Shown here: one piece after another, positions 28,653-36,776 of the stretch
How positions within the stretch are numbered: the stretch's first letter is position 1
How the letters are laid out: every line of letters begins with the position of its first letter
The notes under the pieces: generated by a model
Databases searched by the model: none
The model's input: the letters and a program-made list of their open reading frames with translations, nothing else
What the model was told of the DNA's origin: nothing
Program-made: the position numbers and the translations under genes
Assembly: GCA_947493995.1 (NCBI GenBank)
Contig: CANLTJ010000005.1
Span: 124,001-188,000 of the forward strand
Direction: 5' to 3'
DNA length: 64,000 nt
Origin: an uncultured Arachnia sp.
GTDB taxonomy: Bacteria > Actinomycetota > Actinomycetes > Propionibacteriales > Propionibacteriaceae

Positions 28653-29540
28653 ATGTTCAACCCTCTGTCCAGACTGCGTCGCGCGATCGGGGAAACCCTG
28701 CGCAGCCGAGTCGCCGGTCCCGACGCTGATGCGAAGGCCGCCCTGATCTGGGACTCCCCGGGTGAGCGCTGGCACTCCCCCGACTCCATGATCTGGCACA
28801 TCAACGGCGACGCCGCCATGTACGCCGGAGGAATCCGCTCACTCCTGCTGCAGGCTCTCCATCCATCTGCCATGGCGGGCGTCGCCGGACACTCGGGCTA
28901 CCGTTCCGACCCCTGGGGTCGGCTGCAGCGAACCAGCGAGTTCCTCGCCATGACCACCTACGGGCCCATCCCAGAGGCCGAGAAGATGATCGCGAAGATC
29001 CGCGGCATCCATGAACGCGTTCGTGGGAAGTCCGACGACGGCACGCCCTACCGCGCCTCCGATCCGCACCTGCTGGAATGGGTGCACCTAGCAGAGACCG
29101 AGAGCTTCCTGACCGGCTTCCGCTACTTCGGGGACCGAGACCTCACGCAGGAGGAGGCCGACGCCTATGTGGCCGAGGCCGCCCCCGTGGGAGAGCTCCT
29201 CGGCGCCATCAACCTTCCACGGACCGAGGCCGAGCTGCATGCTGCTCTGGAGCGGTACCGTCCCGAATTGAGGGCATCGGACGCGGCCCTCGACACCGTT
29301 GCTTTCCTTGTCAAATCGCCCCCGGTTCCGTGGATCGCCCGGCCGGGCTACTGGATGCTGGTGGCAGGAGCCATCAGCTCGCTGCCCATGTGGGCCCGTC
29401 GCGAACTCAGGCTGCCCGCAAACGAGTGGTTCGACCGCCTGCTGGGTCAGCCCCTCGGCAGCTTCGCGACGGCCGTGGTGCGGTGGGCGCTCACATCTCC
29501 CGGCCGCGTGCAATCCGGTACCTATTCCACGCCAGCCTGA
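28653..29540 (+). CDS. MpaB/DUF2236-family oxygenase-like protein
   Basis: A 295-residue protein of the DUF2236 family, which includes haem-containing latex-clearing proteins and fungal MpaB. Family signatures are SMIWHINGDAAMYAGGIRSLLLQALHPSAMAGVAGHSGY near residues 38-76, with conserved His that could bind haem or a metal. The actinobacterial members mostly have no proven substrate. The ATG at 28653 is preferred over an in-frame GTG/ATG run upstream in the repeat region. It converges on the SDR gene with a 20-bp gap. Confidence 0.85.
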   Translation: MFNPLSRLRRAIGETLRSRVAGPDADAKAALIWDSPGERWHSPDSMIWHINGDAAMYAGGIRSLLLQALHPSAMAGVAGHSGYRSDPWGRLQRTSEFLAMTTYGPIPEAEKMIAKIRGIHERVRGKSDDGTPYRASDPHLLEWVHLAETESFLTGFRYFGDRDLTQEEADAYVAEAAPVGELLGAINLPRTEAELHAALERYRPELRASDAALDTVAFLVKSPPVPWIARPGYWMLVAGAISSLPMWARRELRLPANEWFDRLLGQPLGSFATAVVRWALTSPGRVQSGTYSTPA

Positions 29541-29560
29541 TGAGGTCGCGGAGCCGCCTG

Positions 29561-30259
29561 TCAGTCAGCGGCACCCTCGCGCAGCGGGGCGACAGGGGTC
29601 TCCTGGGCGCGACGTGACAGACTCTCCATCGCCTCCCAGATCGCGACGTTACCGTCGCGGAAGTGGATCGTGACACCGGCGAGATCGGTGCGACCGACGG
29701 CACCGACGGCCAACTCGGCCACATTGGCTCGCGAGGTTTCTCCCTCGGTGACGTGATCGCCGTACTCGATCTTGCTGGTGCTCTCGTCGAGAGTCAGCTG
29801 ACCTGGTGCCAGGATGGTCCAGTTCAGTGAAGTGCCGCGCAGGTGCTCGTCGGCCTGCGCCTTGGCGTCGGCGTAGGCGTGGAAAGGATTATCCTCGGGC
29901 ACATTGTCGCGTCCCGAACCGACGTAGGACACCATGACGAACCGATCCACACCTTCAGCCACTGCGGCATCCATGACGCGAATCGCGGCATCTCGATCAA
30001 CCGCATAAGTGCGCTCCGGGCTGCCTCCGCCCGCGCCAGCGGCCCAGATGATCGCGTCGTGGCCTCGAACCAATTCACGCGTGGAGTCGAGGTCGAGGTG
30101 TTCGACATCGCTGACCCGTGCCGACGCGCCCGTCTCCTCAACGTCGGCGACCTGGTCCTCCTTGCGGATCACCGAAGTGACAGAGTGACCACCCTCGACC
30201 AGCATCGGGGCGGCCAGCAGGGCCACCTTTCCATGTCCACCAATGATCATGATCTTCAT
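29561..30259 (-). CDS. NAD(P)-binding SDR (atypical, NmrA/YwnB-like)
   Basis: A 232-residue Rossmann protein. The nucleotide motif is GGHGKVALLAAPML, with MVSYVGSGRDN further along where SDRs carry their catalytic region, but a clear Tyr-x3-Lys pair is not seen. Such proteins act as NAD(P)H-dependent reductases or redox sensors. It is a single gene, divergent from the small Cys-rich gene with 50 bp between. The substrate is unknown. Confidence 0.82.
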   Translation of the reverse strand: MKIMIIGGHGKVALLAAPMLVEGGHSVTSVIRKEDQVADVEETGASARVSDVEHLDLDSTRELVRGHDAIIWAAGAGGGSPERTYAVDRDAAIRVMDAAVAEGVDRFVMVSYVGSGRDNVPEDNPFHAYADAKAQADEHLRGTSLNWTILAPGQLTLDESTSKIEYGDHVTEGETSRANVAELAVGAVGRTDLAGVTIHFRDGNVAIWEAMESLSRRAQETPVAPLREGAAD

Positions 30260-30296
30260 GCCTCGACCCTACCCACGGCTGAGATCAGCTTGGGCG

Positions 30297-30309
30297 TACT
30301 ATCGAAGAC
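30297..30309 (+). promoter_or_regulatory. Leaderless-type -10 box before the Cys-rich gene
   Basis: TACTAT (30297-30302) fits TANNNT and is seven nt before the GTG at 30310. No ribosome site is present, supporting leaderless translation. Confidence 0.4.
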
Positions 30310-30507
30310 GTGAATCGCGCCGATCCAGGAGAGAAAGTACTTGCCCGCCGACGGAGACGCCCGGACGCCAAGTGCCCCTTGAGGCCCGGCGAGCCGTGCA
30401 CGCTGTGTCAAATGAGCGTCACCGGACCCCAGGACTGCCCGCTGGTCTATCTGGTCATGGATGACCCCGAGTATCGGGAGGGCCTCGCCGAAGCGAAGCG
30501 GCGATGA
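30310..30507 (+). CDS. Small Cys-rich protein, possible metal binder
   Basis: A 65-residue protein with a basic N terminus (ARRRRRPDAKC) and four cysteines at 22, 30, 33 and 43 in the pattern C-x7-C-x2-C-x9-C, ending in a charged helix. The spacing could hold zinc or iron-sulfur. I recognise it as a type of small conserved actinobacterial protein but know no function. It starts with GTG and has a well-placed -10 box. Confidence 0.65.
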   Translation: MNRADPGEKVLARRRRRPDAKCPLRPGEPCTLCQMSVTGPQDCPLVYLVMDDPEYREGLAEAKRR

Positions 30508-30522
30508 CCCGGCGTTGGGAGC

Positions 30523-31134
30523 TCAGTCAACGACGTAAACGGTGCTGTCTGATCCCTCTTCACAACGCTGAGGAATTCCTGCAACGCTGAACTTCTCCAC
30601 CTCAGTGGTGGGCACCGTGAATTGGCGCCCGACGAGATATTCCGTCCCGTCAACGGTTGCGGAGGGCTCACCCTCCTGCAACACGAACGTCGCGTCGTCA
30701 GGGAACACGAGCAGCTGTGGCTGACCACCCTCATTGACCACGGCGAAACAACCACCTGGACCGACGATCAGCTTCGCAGATGCAGGACCGACGTTGCCAA
30801 CGGGCGCTGAGCCCGAGTGCTGCAACGCAATGATGCCCTCGTTCCCCGTGGCAGTGACATCCACGACGCCGCTCTCGTCATTGGGTCCGACTGGCTCTTC
30901 CGACGGTTCCTCGCTGGCCACGGGCTCCGAGGTCTCCTCCATGGGCTCCGAGGTTTCAACCATGGGCTCCGAGGTTTCCATCGTCACATCTGGTGTCGGA
31001 TTCGCCTCGATTTCTGGTGTCACCTTGATGGTGGGCGTGGTCTCGGGCTCGTCCGAGCCACAGGCACTGACGCCGAGAGCCAGAGATACCAGCACGAATG
31101 GGACGACAAGCCGATGACGATCATTCGGCGACAT
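30523..31134 (-). CDS. Lipoprotein with Ser/Glu/Pro repeat linker
   Basis: A 203-residue secreted lipoprotein. The signal peptide ends in the lipobox GVSAC with Cys25. A low-complexity linker follows, with three near-identical ETSEPM units and further SEEPSEEP residues, encoded by a 21-bp imperfect tandem repeat around 30917-30983. The C-terminal 110 residues form a compact domain with one Cys pair (GGCFAVV and RCEEGS). The function is unknown; the linker probably extends the domain away from the membrane. Confidence 0.75.
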   Translation of the reverse strand: MSPNDRHRLVVPFVLVSLALGVSACGSDEPETTPTIKVTPEIEANPTPDVTMETSEPMVETSEPMEETSEPVASEEPSEEPVGPNDESGVVDVTATGNEGIIALQHSGSAPVGNVGPASAKLIVGPGGCFAVVNEGGQPQLLVFPDDATFVLQEGEPSATVDGTEYLVGRQFTVPTTEVEKFSVAGIPQRCEEGSDSTVYVVD

Positions 31135-31224
31135 GGTTTCCTCCAGGAGACACTCTCAACGGCCAACCCCTTCAACGCTACCTGCAAGCGGGTCAGGTCG
31201 GGTCACAAAAGCGTGCCCACAGAA

Positions 31225-31264
31225 AGAGGAGAACCCCGGCCTGATGGTCGGGGTTCTCCTCTTG
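31225..31264. terminator. Strong bidirectional terminator after rplI
   Basis: A 15-bp perfect stem, AAGAGGAGAACCCCG (31225-31239) with CGGGGTTCTCCTCTT (31250-31264), and a 10-nt loop. On the minus strand the stem is followed by TCTG and lies 18 nt after the rplI stop. The A/T-rich bases at the foot suit termination from both sides. Confidence 0.85.
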
Positions 31265-31281
31265 ATTCTGTTGCAGCGCGC

Positions 31282-31728
31282 TCAGGCGGCGACGACCTCG
31301 AAGGGTACGTGCGCCGTGACGGCATTGTGCAGCTTGATGGAAGCGGTGTGCTCTCCCACAGACTTCACGGGTTTGGCGAAACTGACGGAACGCTTGTCGA
31401 TGGCGGGGCCACCGGCCTTCTTCACTGCCACGGCGAGGTCGCTCGCGGTGACGGAGCCGAACAGGTGACCTGCGTCGGAGACGCGGGCCGGAACCTTGAT
31501 CTGCAGTTCCTCGAGCTGGGCGCGAACCTCGGCGGCGTGCTCGGCGCCCCGGATCTCGCGTGCGTCCCGGGAGCGCTTGATGCCCTCGATCTGCTTCTCG
31601 TTGCCACGAGTCCAACGAATTGCCTTGCCCTGCGGCAGAAGGTAATTGCGGCCGTAGCCGTCCTTCACCTCGACGACGTCGCCGGCGATGCCGATCTTGT
31701 CAACAGTGCTGGTGAGAATGAGCTTCAT
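31282..31728 (-). CDS. rplI: 50S ribosomal protein L9
   Basis: The 148-residue L9 binds 23S rRNA at the base of the L1 stalk. The N-terminal rRNA-binding domain shows KLILTSTVDKIGIAGDVVEVKDGYGRNYLLPQGKAI, followed by the long helix and a C-terminal domain ending in TAHVPFEVVAA. It is the last gene of the rpsF-ssb-rpsR-rplI operon, 15 nt after rpsR, and is followed by a strong terminator. The ribosome site is GGGGGAG. Confidence 0.97.
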   Translation of the reverse strand: MKLILTSTVDKIGIAGDVVEVKDGYGRNYLLPQGKAIRWTRGNEKQIEGIKRSRDAREIRGAEHAAEVRAQLEELQIKVPARVSDAGHLFGSVTASDLAVAVKKAGGPAIDKRSVSFAKPVKSVGEHTASIKLHNAVTAHVPFEVVAA

Positions 31729-31743
31729 GATGCACTCCCCCGA

Positions 31744-31983
31744 TCAGCGAGCGGTTGAGGCGTAAGGAAGCAGAGCAACCTCACGCGCGTTCTTGACGGC
31801 AATTGCGACCTTGCGCTGATCCTGGACCGAAAGGCCAGTGACTCGGCGGGCGCGGATCTTTCCACGTTCTGAAATGAACTTCTTCAGAAGGTTGGTGTCC
31901 TTGTAATCGATGTTGGCGACGCGAGTCGTCTTCACCGGCATGATCTTCTTCTTGTTCACAGGCTTGCGCTGTGGACCGGCCAT
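31744..31983 (-). CDS. rpsR: 30S ribosomal protein S18
   Basis: The 79-residue S18 pairs with S6 on the 30S platform. Family sequence [19 protein letters not shown] and [19 protein letters not shown] is clear. The N terminus lacks the four-cysteine zinc set found in some paralogues, so this is a Cys-minus version. Good ribosome site (AAGGAG) before the ATG. Confidence 0.97.
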   Translation of the reverse strand: MAGPQRKPVNKKKIMPVKTTRVANIDYKDTNLLKKFISERGKIRARRVTGLSVQDQRKVAIAVKNAREVALLPYASTAR

Positions 31984-32090
31984 TGTGGTGCTCTCCTTGT
32001 AGTACAGGCGCCGGCGGCGCCCTGTGGAAGCCCGTCCTTCTCAGACGGAATGTGCCAGCTGACCCGGTATGCGGGTCAGTTGTCTCTGTA

Positions 32091-32621
32091 TCAGAACGGG
32101 GGTTCTTCAGCGTTGCTCTGCGCCCACGGATCGCTTGCTCCGCGATTGCCATCGGACGAGGGCTGGCTGGACCATGGATCCTGCCCTCCGCCGCTGCTGG
32201 AACCACCCTGATTCTGGTTGCCCTGCCACTGGCCACCGCCGCCACCCGAACCACCGGAGGTGGTGCGAGTCACTTTTGCGGTGGCGTAGCGAAGGGCGGG
32301 ACCGACCTCGTCGACATCACACTCGAACACGGTGCGCTTCTCACCCTCACGGGTTTCGTAGCTGCGTGACTTCAGACGGCCGTGAACGATGACGCGGGCC
32401 CCCTTCTGCAGGGACTCCGCAACGTTCTCGGCGTACTGACGCCAGACCGAGCAGTTGATGAACATGGATTCGCCGTCTTTCCATTCGCTGGTCTGACGAT
32501 CGAATGTGCGGGGCGTGGACGCGACGGTGAAGTTCGCGACGGCTGCACCGCTGGGGGTGAAGCGCAGTTCGGGATCGGCGGTGAGATTGCCGATCAGCGT
32601 GATCTGTGTTTCGCCTGCCAT
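32091..32621 (-). CDS. ssb: Single-stranded DNA-binding protein
   Basis: A 176-residue SSB. The N-terminal OB fold starts at [19 protein letters not shown] and includes [24 protein letters not shown]. The C-terminal 60 residues are a Gly/Gln/Ser-rich linker and end in the acidic tip EEPPF that recruits repair and replication proteins. The frame is open upstream, but the ATG at 32621 is preceded by GGAGGAAAAC. It lies between rpsF and rpsR as in many bacteria. Confidence 0.96.
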   Translation of the reverse strand: MAGETQITLIGNLTADPELRFTPSGAAVANFTVASTPRTFDRQTSEWKDGESMFINCSVWRQYAENVAESLQKGARVIVHGRLKSRSYETREGEKRTVFECDVDEVGPALRYATAKVTRTTSGGSGGGGGQWQGNQNQGGSSSGGGQDPWSSQPSSDGNRGASDPWAQSNAEEPPF

Positions 32622-32722
32622 GTTTTCCTCCGGGGTCGGACTTGTTTCTCTGTTGCTGATCACTATGGGCGTCAACCCGAGTGAATCATCAAACAATGTT
32701 GGTGGTGTTGAAAACCCAGTCC

Positions 32723-33091
32723 TTACGACTGCGCGGCCGCGGCATCCTCGGACTTCACGCCCGTGGCGTCGTCCGACTTCGCAGACTTGTTCTTCGACTT
32801 CCGAGGCTCCTCGATGCGAAGGACCTTGGTGCGAACGATCTGCTCGTCGATGCCCATGCGGCGGTCCATCTCCTGGACCACGGACGGCTCGGCAACGACC
32901 CTGAGGACCGCGTAGATGGCCTCGGACTTCTTGTTGATGTCGTATGCCAGACGGCGACGCCCCCACAGGTCGTTGCTCTCGACCGTGCCACCACCCTGGG
33001 TGATGATTTCGAGGTACTTGTCGACCAAACCGGGAACCTGACGCTCATCGACATCCGAGTCGATGAGGACCATGACTTCGTACTTGCGCAT
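32723..33091 (-). CDS. rpsF: 30S ribosomal protein S6
   Basis: A 122-residue S6. The core runs to about residue 95 ([44 protein letters not shown]) and is followed by a Lys/Ser/Asp-rich C-terminal extension. The start at 33091 is preceded by CAGGAGG. It is the first gene of the ribosomal/ssb operon; the 258 bp before it hold no other gene and should contain the promoter, for which I see no clear boxes. Confidence 0.96.
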   Translation of the reverse strand: MRKYEVMVLIDSDVDERQVPGLVDKYLEIITQGGGTVESNDLWGRRRLAYDINKKSEAIYAVLRVVAEPSVVQEMDRRMGIDEQIVRTKVLRIEEPRKSKNKSAKSDDATGVKSEDAAAAQS

Positions 33092-33349
33092 GCTCTCGCA
33101 CAACCTCCTGTGGACTGACGGCCGCGAGTCGGTCCCGCGGCAGGAGTACGTGGCCGACCACACATGCCGACCGACGTCCGACTCTACCCGAGAGTGGACC
33201 CGGAGGCGAAAGCGGCGCAGGTTCGACTGGTCCAGAGCAGGGCCTGCCGGGCGATGTACGCCCTCTCCTCGGCTTGGCCCCTCATCAGCTCGACACTCCG
33301 AAGGCCAGCGTCAGCCCTTCACATCCTCAGCGGCACCGATGGAGCTGCG

Positions 33350-33724
33350 TCATCGGCGACGATAGGGGCCGGGAATGGCTGGGTTGCCCTCCTTGATCCA
33401 GGCGAAGAGGCCCCCGGCCACGGACTCGGCCAGCATGCCCTTGGACCTCAATTCCGCAGCCGCAACCGACGACCGCAACCCGTTGTCGCACATCACGATC
33501 ACGGCGGCGTCACGCTCGGCGAGGGGGTCATCACCGTGGATGGCCGTCTCGGGATCGTCGTGGAGCGCCTTGGGATCCACCGGACGGGCACCCGGGGCGT
33601 GGCCGTTCTCGTACTCGGCCTTGGTGCGGACGTCGATCAGCACTGCACCCTTGCTGAGTGCCATCAACGTCTCGTCGACGCTCAGCCCCGGCATGCGCTT
33701 GCCGAGGAAATCCATGAGTCCCAT
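33350..33724 (-). CDS. Rhodanese-like domain protein
   Basis: A single 124-residue rhodanese domain, cytoplasmic. The active-site loop is CDNGLRSS with Cys79 as the sulfur carrier, and the CH2-like motif LIDVRTKAEYENGHAPGA is at residues 29-46. It probably transfers sulfane sulfur or acts in sulfur trafficking or detoxification. It is a single gene between the small membrane-protein gene and the rpsF promoter region. Confidence 0.9.
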   Translation of the reverse strand: MGLMDFLGKRMPGLSVDETLMALSKGAVLIDVRTKAEYENGHAPGARPVDPKALHDDPETAIHGDDPLAERDAAVIVMCDNGLRSSVAAAELRSKGMLAESVAGGLFAWIKEGNPAIPGPYRRR

Positions 33725-33788
33725 GCAGACATGGTGCCCTCAAGCACCCCTCGACGCAAAGGCTCAATTCGTCCCGCTGGAAAGGCGA

Positions 33789-34118
33789 TCAGATGATGCG
33801 CAGCGTCCACAGCGCCACGCCGAGGATCACAGCACTGACGGCGAGTAGTACCAGGAGCCACCCCAACCACATCTTCCGGGCCACCACCACGACGGCCACC
33901 GGGACGGTGAGAAAGGCGAGGGAGAGGCCGCTGTAGGCGAGCCGCCACCCCAGAGCCATGCCTTCGCTCGGCGGGAGGACGGCACCGGAGACGTCCGTGG
34001 GGGGCACCACAGCAATCACCAGCAGAGGGACCGCCGTCACGCTCACCATCGCAAAAGACAGCACCCCCAGTGCCACTGCGCCGGGCCACGTGGCCCACCA
34101 GATCCTCCGGTTCGGCAA
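33789..34118 (-). CDS. Small three-TM membrane protein, unknown function
   Basis: A 109-residue hydrophobic protein with three predicted membrane segments and a Trp-rich start (RRIWWATWPG). It follows the acyl-CoA synthetase gene by five bases, so the two are probably co-transcribed. No family or function recognised. Confidence 0.65.
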   Translation of the reverse strand: MPNRRIWWATWPGAVALGVLSFAMVSVTAVPLLVIAVVPPTDVSGAVLPPSEGMALGWRLAYSGLSLAFLTVPVAVVVVARKMWLGWLLVLLAVSAVILGVALWTLRII

Positions 34119-34123
34119 CGTCG

Positions 34124-35908
34124 TCAGCGGTCAGAACGCCGGCGATCAAGCCGCTCGTACATGTCCTCGATGGCGGTCTTGAACCGCTCCTCCACCTGGC
34201 GACGCTTCACCTTCAGGGTGGGCGTCAGCATGTTGTTCTCCATGGTCAGATCATCATCCATCACAGCGGTCTCCCGCGGACGCTCCTGAGTGGGGAGCAT
34301 GTCCGTCAACTCGGCGACCCGACGTCTCACCTCGTCGCCGAGCTCGGTGCTGGCGAGCCAGTCGGCGAGTTCCCCGGGCCACTGGGCGATTCTCGCGAGC
34401 TCCTCCACCTGCGGCAGGGACGGCTTCACCAGCAGCGTGAGGTAGGGACGATTGTCCCCCAACAGTACGGCGTACTCGAACAGCGGATCCGCCAGAATCA
34501 GACCCTCAATGGGCTGGGGTGCCACGTTCTTCCCACCCAGCGTGACGATGATGTCCTTCAAGCGGTCGGTGATCACCAGGTAGCCGTCGGTGTCCACGTA
34601 GCCGATGTCACCGGTGTGGAGCCAGCCGTCGACGATGGCCTCGGCAGTGGCCTCCTCGTTGCGCCAGTACCCAGCCATGAGGTTGGGCCCCTTGTAGAGG
34701 ATCTCGCCGAACTCACCGATGCGCAGTTCACCACCGCTGATCACCCGACCGGCGGTGCCGAACTTGAAGCCGCCCGGCGAGTTGAAGCTCACCAGCGGCG
34801 ACGCCTCGGTGAGGCCGTAGCCGGTGTAGATGGGCATGCCGATGGAGGAGAAGAATTCCTCCACCTGTAGGCGGATCGGAGCGCCCCCGCACGCGAGGAC
34901 AGTCTTGGTGCCACCCATGGCGGCGCGCACGTTGGCGTGGACCAGCTTGTCCGCCAGCGGCAGCTGCGCTCGCCACCACCAGGAGGGGGTCCGGCCCTTG
35001 CGGAAGGAGTGCTGGTTGCGGGCGCCCACCTGCAGCGCCCATGTGAAGAGTTTGCGCTTGACGGCCGACGACGCCACCTTGGCGTGCGCCGTCGCATAGA
35101 CAGTTTCGTACAGCTTCGGAACGCTCACCAGCAACGTCGGCTTGGCGAGCACCATCTGCTCCGCGACGGTGCGGGCGTTCTCGACGTAGGTGTTCATGCA
35201 GCCCTTGAGGAGCACGACGGTGGTCCACGCCCGCTCCAACGCATGGGAGAGGGGCAGGAAGGCGAGTGAGTGGTCGTCGGGTCCGAACTCGAAGAACTTT
35301 TCGATGGCCTCCTTCTGGCGCACCAGGGCCTGATGCTGCAGCATGACGCCCTTGGGCTCCCCCGTGGTGCCGGAGGTGTAGATGATCGAGGCCAGATCCT
35401 CACCCGACGCCTCCTCCAGACGCGCTGTCAGGGCAGCCTCGTCGGCCGGGGCGCGGAGGTCGTCATACGCGATGACCTCATCCGGCATCCCCGGGTAGGG
35501 ATGGAGGATGACGATCGTCTCGAGGCTCGGAAGCTCCGACTTGACGGACAGAACCCGCTCGCACTCACTCTGGTTGCCCACGAACATGACACGCAGTTCG
35601 GAGTCACCGACGATGTGGCGAATCTGCGCCGGTGTGGAGGTGGCGTAGAGCGGCACGAGAACCCCACACGCCGTCGCCACACCGAAGTCGATCTCGGACC
35701 ATTCCGGGCAGTTGCTCGCGAACAGACCGACGCGATCTCCGCTATCCAGACCCAGGTTCAGCAGCCCCTGCGCAACGCCGTCGACCTTGTCGCCGAACTC
35801 GCGGTAGGTCTGCGTCCGCCAGTCGTCGGCGACGCGGATTCGGGTGGCTGTGCGGTGTGCATGCTCAGCGACGGTGGCGCGAAGGCGCACGGCGATGTGT
35901 TCCATCAT
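34124..35908 (-). CDS. Long-chain fatty-acid-CoA ligase (AMP-forming)
   Basis: A 594-residue adenylate-forming enzyme of the FadD15/long-chain type. It activates fatty acids to acyl-CoA via an acyl-adenylate. The ATP-binding motif is IIYTSGTTGEPKG (near residue 175), the second motif is YGLTEASPLVS and the hinge/adenylation motif is WLHTGDIGYVDTDGYLVITDRLKDIIV. The ATG at 35908 is preferred over an upstream in-frame ATG because AGGGG lies ten bases before it. Context gives no single pathway; the candidate ether-lipid operon 20 kb away would use its products. Confidence 0.95.
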   Translation of the reverse strand: MMEHIAVRLRATVAEHAHRTATRIRVADDWRTQTYREFGDKVDGVAQGLLNLGLDSGDRVGLFASNCPEWSEIDFGVATACGVLVPLYATSTPAQIRHIVGDSELRVMFVGNQSECERVLSVKSELPSLETIVILHPYPGMPDEVIAYDDLRAPADEAALTARLEEASGEDLASIIYTSGTTGEPKGVMLQHQALVRQKEAIEKFFEFGPDDHSLAFLPLSHALERAWTTVVLLKGCMNTYVENARTVAEQMVLAKPTLLVSVPKLYETVYATAHAKVASSAVKRKLFTWALQVGARNQHSFRKGRTPSWWWRAQLPLADKLVHANVRAAMGGTKTVLACGGAPIRLQVEEFFSSIGMPIYTGYGLTEASPLVSFNSPGGFKFGTAGRVISGGELRIGEFGEILYKGPNLMAGYWRNEEATAEAIVDGWLHTGDIGYVDTDGYLVITDRLKDIIVTLGGKNVAPQPIEGLILADPLFEYAVLLGDNRPYLTLLVKPSLPQVEELARIAQWPGELADWLASTELGDEVRRRVAELTDMLPTQERPRETAVMDDDLTMENNMLTPTLKVKRRQVEERFKTAIEDMYERLDRRRSDR

Positions 35909-36038
35909 GACTTTGGATCCCCTGTCGATCAAGTACAAGCCAGCTTACCTACGCGACCGTAACCATGTGGGGATGCGGCAGATCCGGAGGCCGCTGCCGC
36001 GGCGGCTGCCGTCAGGTGGGGCACTGAGGTGCAACGGC

Positions 36039-36064
36039 GCCCACCCGCTCGCGCGGGTGGGCGT
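36039..36064. terminator. GC-rich hairpin terminator after the repeat-protein gene
   Basis: Perfect 10-bp arms CGCCCACCCG (36039-36048) and CGGGTGGGCG (36055-36064) with a 6-nt loop, 13 nt after the stop at 36078. There is no strong T run, as is common for actinobacterial hairpin terminators. Confidence 0.65.
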
Positions 36065-36077
36065 CGGGCAACCAAGA

Positions 36078-36359
36078 TCAGACCCGTTCAGGCCCGGGAT
36101 TCTCCGACGTCTCCGGGGGCGGCGCAGTCACGCCGTCGGTGTTGGGGCCGGGGTTGTCAGAGCCCTCCTCGGTCACCTCCGGGTCTCCGGGCAGCTCGGG
36201 TCCCGGGTTCTCGGACGTCTCGGGAGGCGGGGTGTTCAGCCCGTCAAGATTGGGGCCGGGGTTGCCAGCACCTTCTTCCGGAACCTCCTCCGCCACCTCA
36301 GCCTCATAGCCGCCGGGGTTCTCGGAACCCTCGCCCGGCCGATCATATGCTTCGCTCAT
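36078..36359 (-). CDS. Small acidic Pro/Gly/Asn repeat protein
   Basis: A 93-residue, very acidic protein made largely of two tandem units of about 30 residues: EEGAGNPGPNLDGL with TPPPETSENPGPE, and EEGSDNPGPNTDGV with APPPETSENPGPE. The ENPGG near residue 14 may be a further partial unit. There is no signal peptide, membrane segment or Cys, so an unfolded cytoplasmic protein is likely. The ATG at 36359 is well supported by AAGGAG nine bases upstream. It is followed by a hairpin. The function is unknown; a second small MSE-starting gene lies just upstream. Confidence 0.75.
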   Translation of the reverse strand: MSEAYDRPGEGSENPGGYEAEVAEEVPEEGAGNPGPNLDGLNTPPPETSENPGPELPGDPEVTEEGSDNPGPNTDGVTAPPPETSENPGPERV

Positions 36360-36465
36360 TGTGTGACTCCTTCGTCGATCGATGGATGGCCCGCGGCGAG
36401 CGCCGGCGAGCTTCAGACCTTCAGTATCGCTGTTGCCCACACGGCATCTCAACGCGCGGTGAACG

Positions 36466-36624
36466 TTACTCTCCGGAAGAGGCCTCGGGGTCAACGCCTT
36501 CGGCAGGGTCCTGCGGATGCGGCGTGGTGGACGTCGTGGCCTCTCCGGGCTGGTCCGCCCCCTCGGCCGGCGCGCTGGCGGCGACGCGATCCGCGTCCTC
36601 TGTGCGTTCCGTGTTCTCAGACAT
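36466..36624 (-). CDS. Small acidic 52-residue protein
   Basis: A 52-residue protein, MSENTERTEDADRVAAS followed by Ala/Glu/Pro/Thr-rich sequence and ending DPEASSGE. It is predicted to be unfolded. The start is strongly supported by AAGGAG nine bases before the ATG at 36624. It resembles the gene downstream (36078-36359) in start, ribosome site, acidity and Pro content, and the two are probably related by duplication or function. No similarity to a known family is recognised. Confidence 0.65.
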   Translation of the reverse strand: MSENTERTEDADRVAASAPAEGADQPGEATTSTTPHPQDPAEGVDPEASSGE

Positions 36625-36776
36625 ATGGAAGCTCCTTCGTGATTGTGGGCCCCACCATGGGTCCCGCGTGGCAACCAGTCTCCGACATTATCGGCTCACA
36701 CCATCCGCGGATCGTTGATCTTCTGCAGCGGAGCTGGATCTGCGTGCGACACTGACGCCATGAGCGGTCTCGCGCG

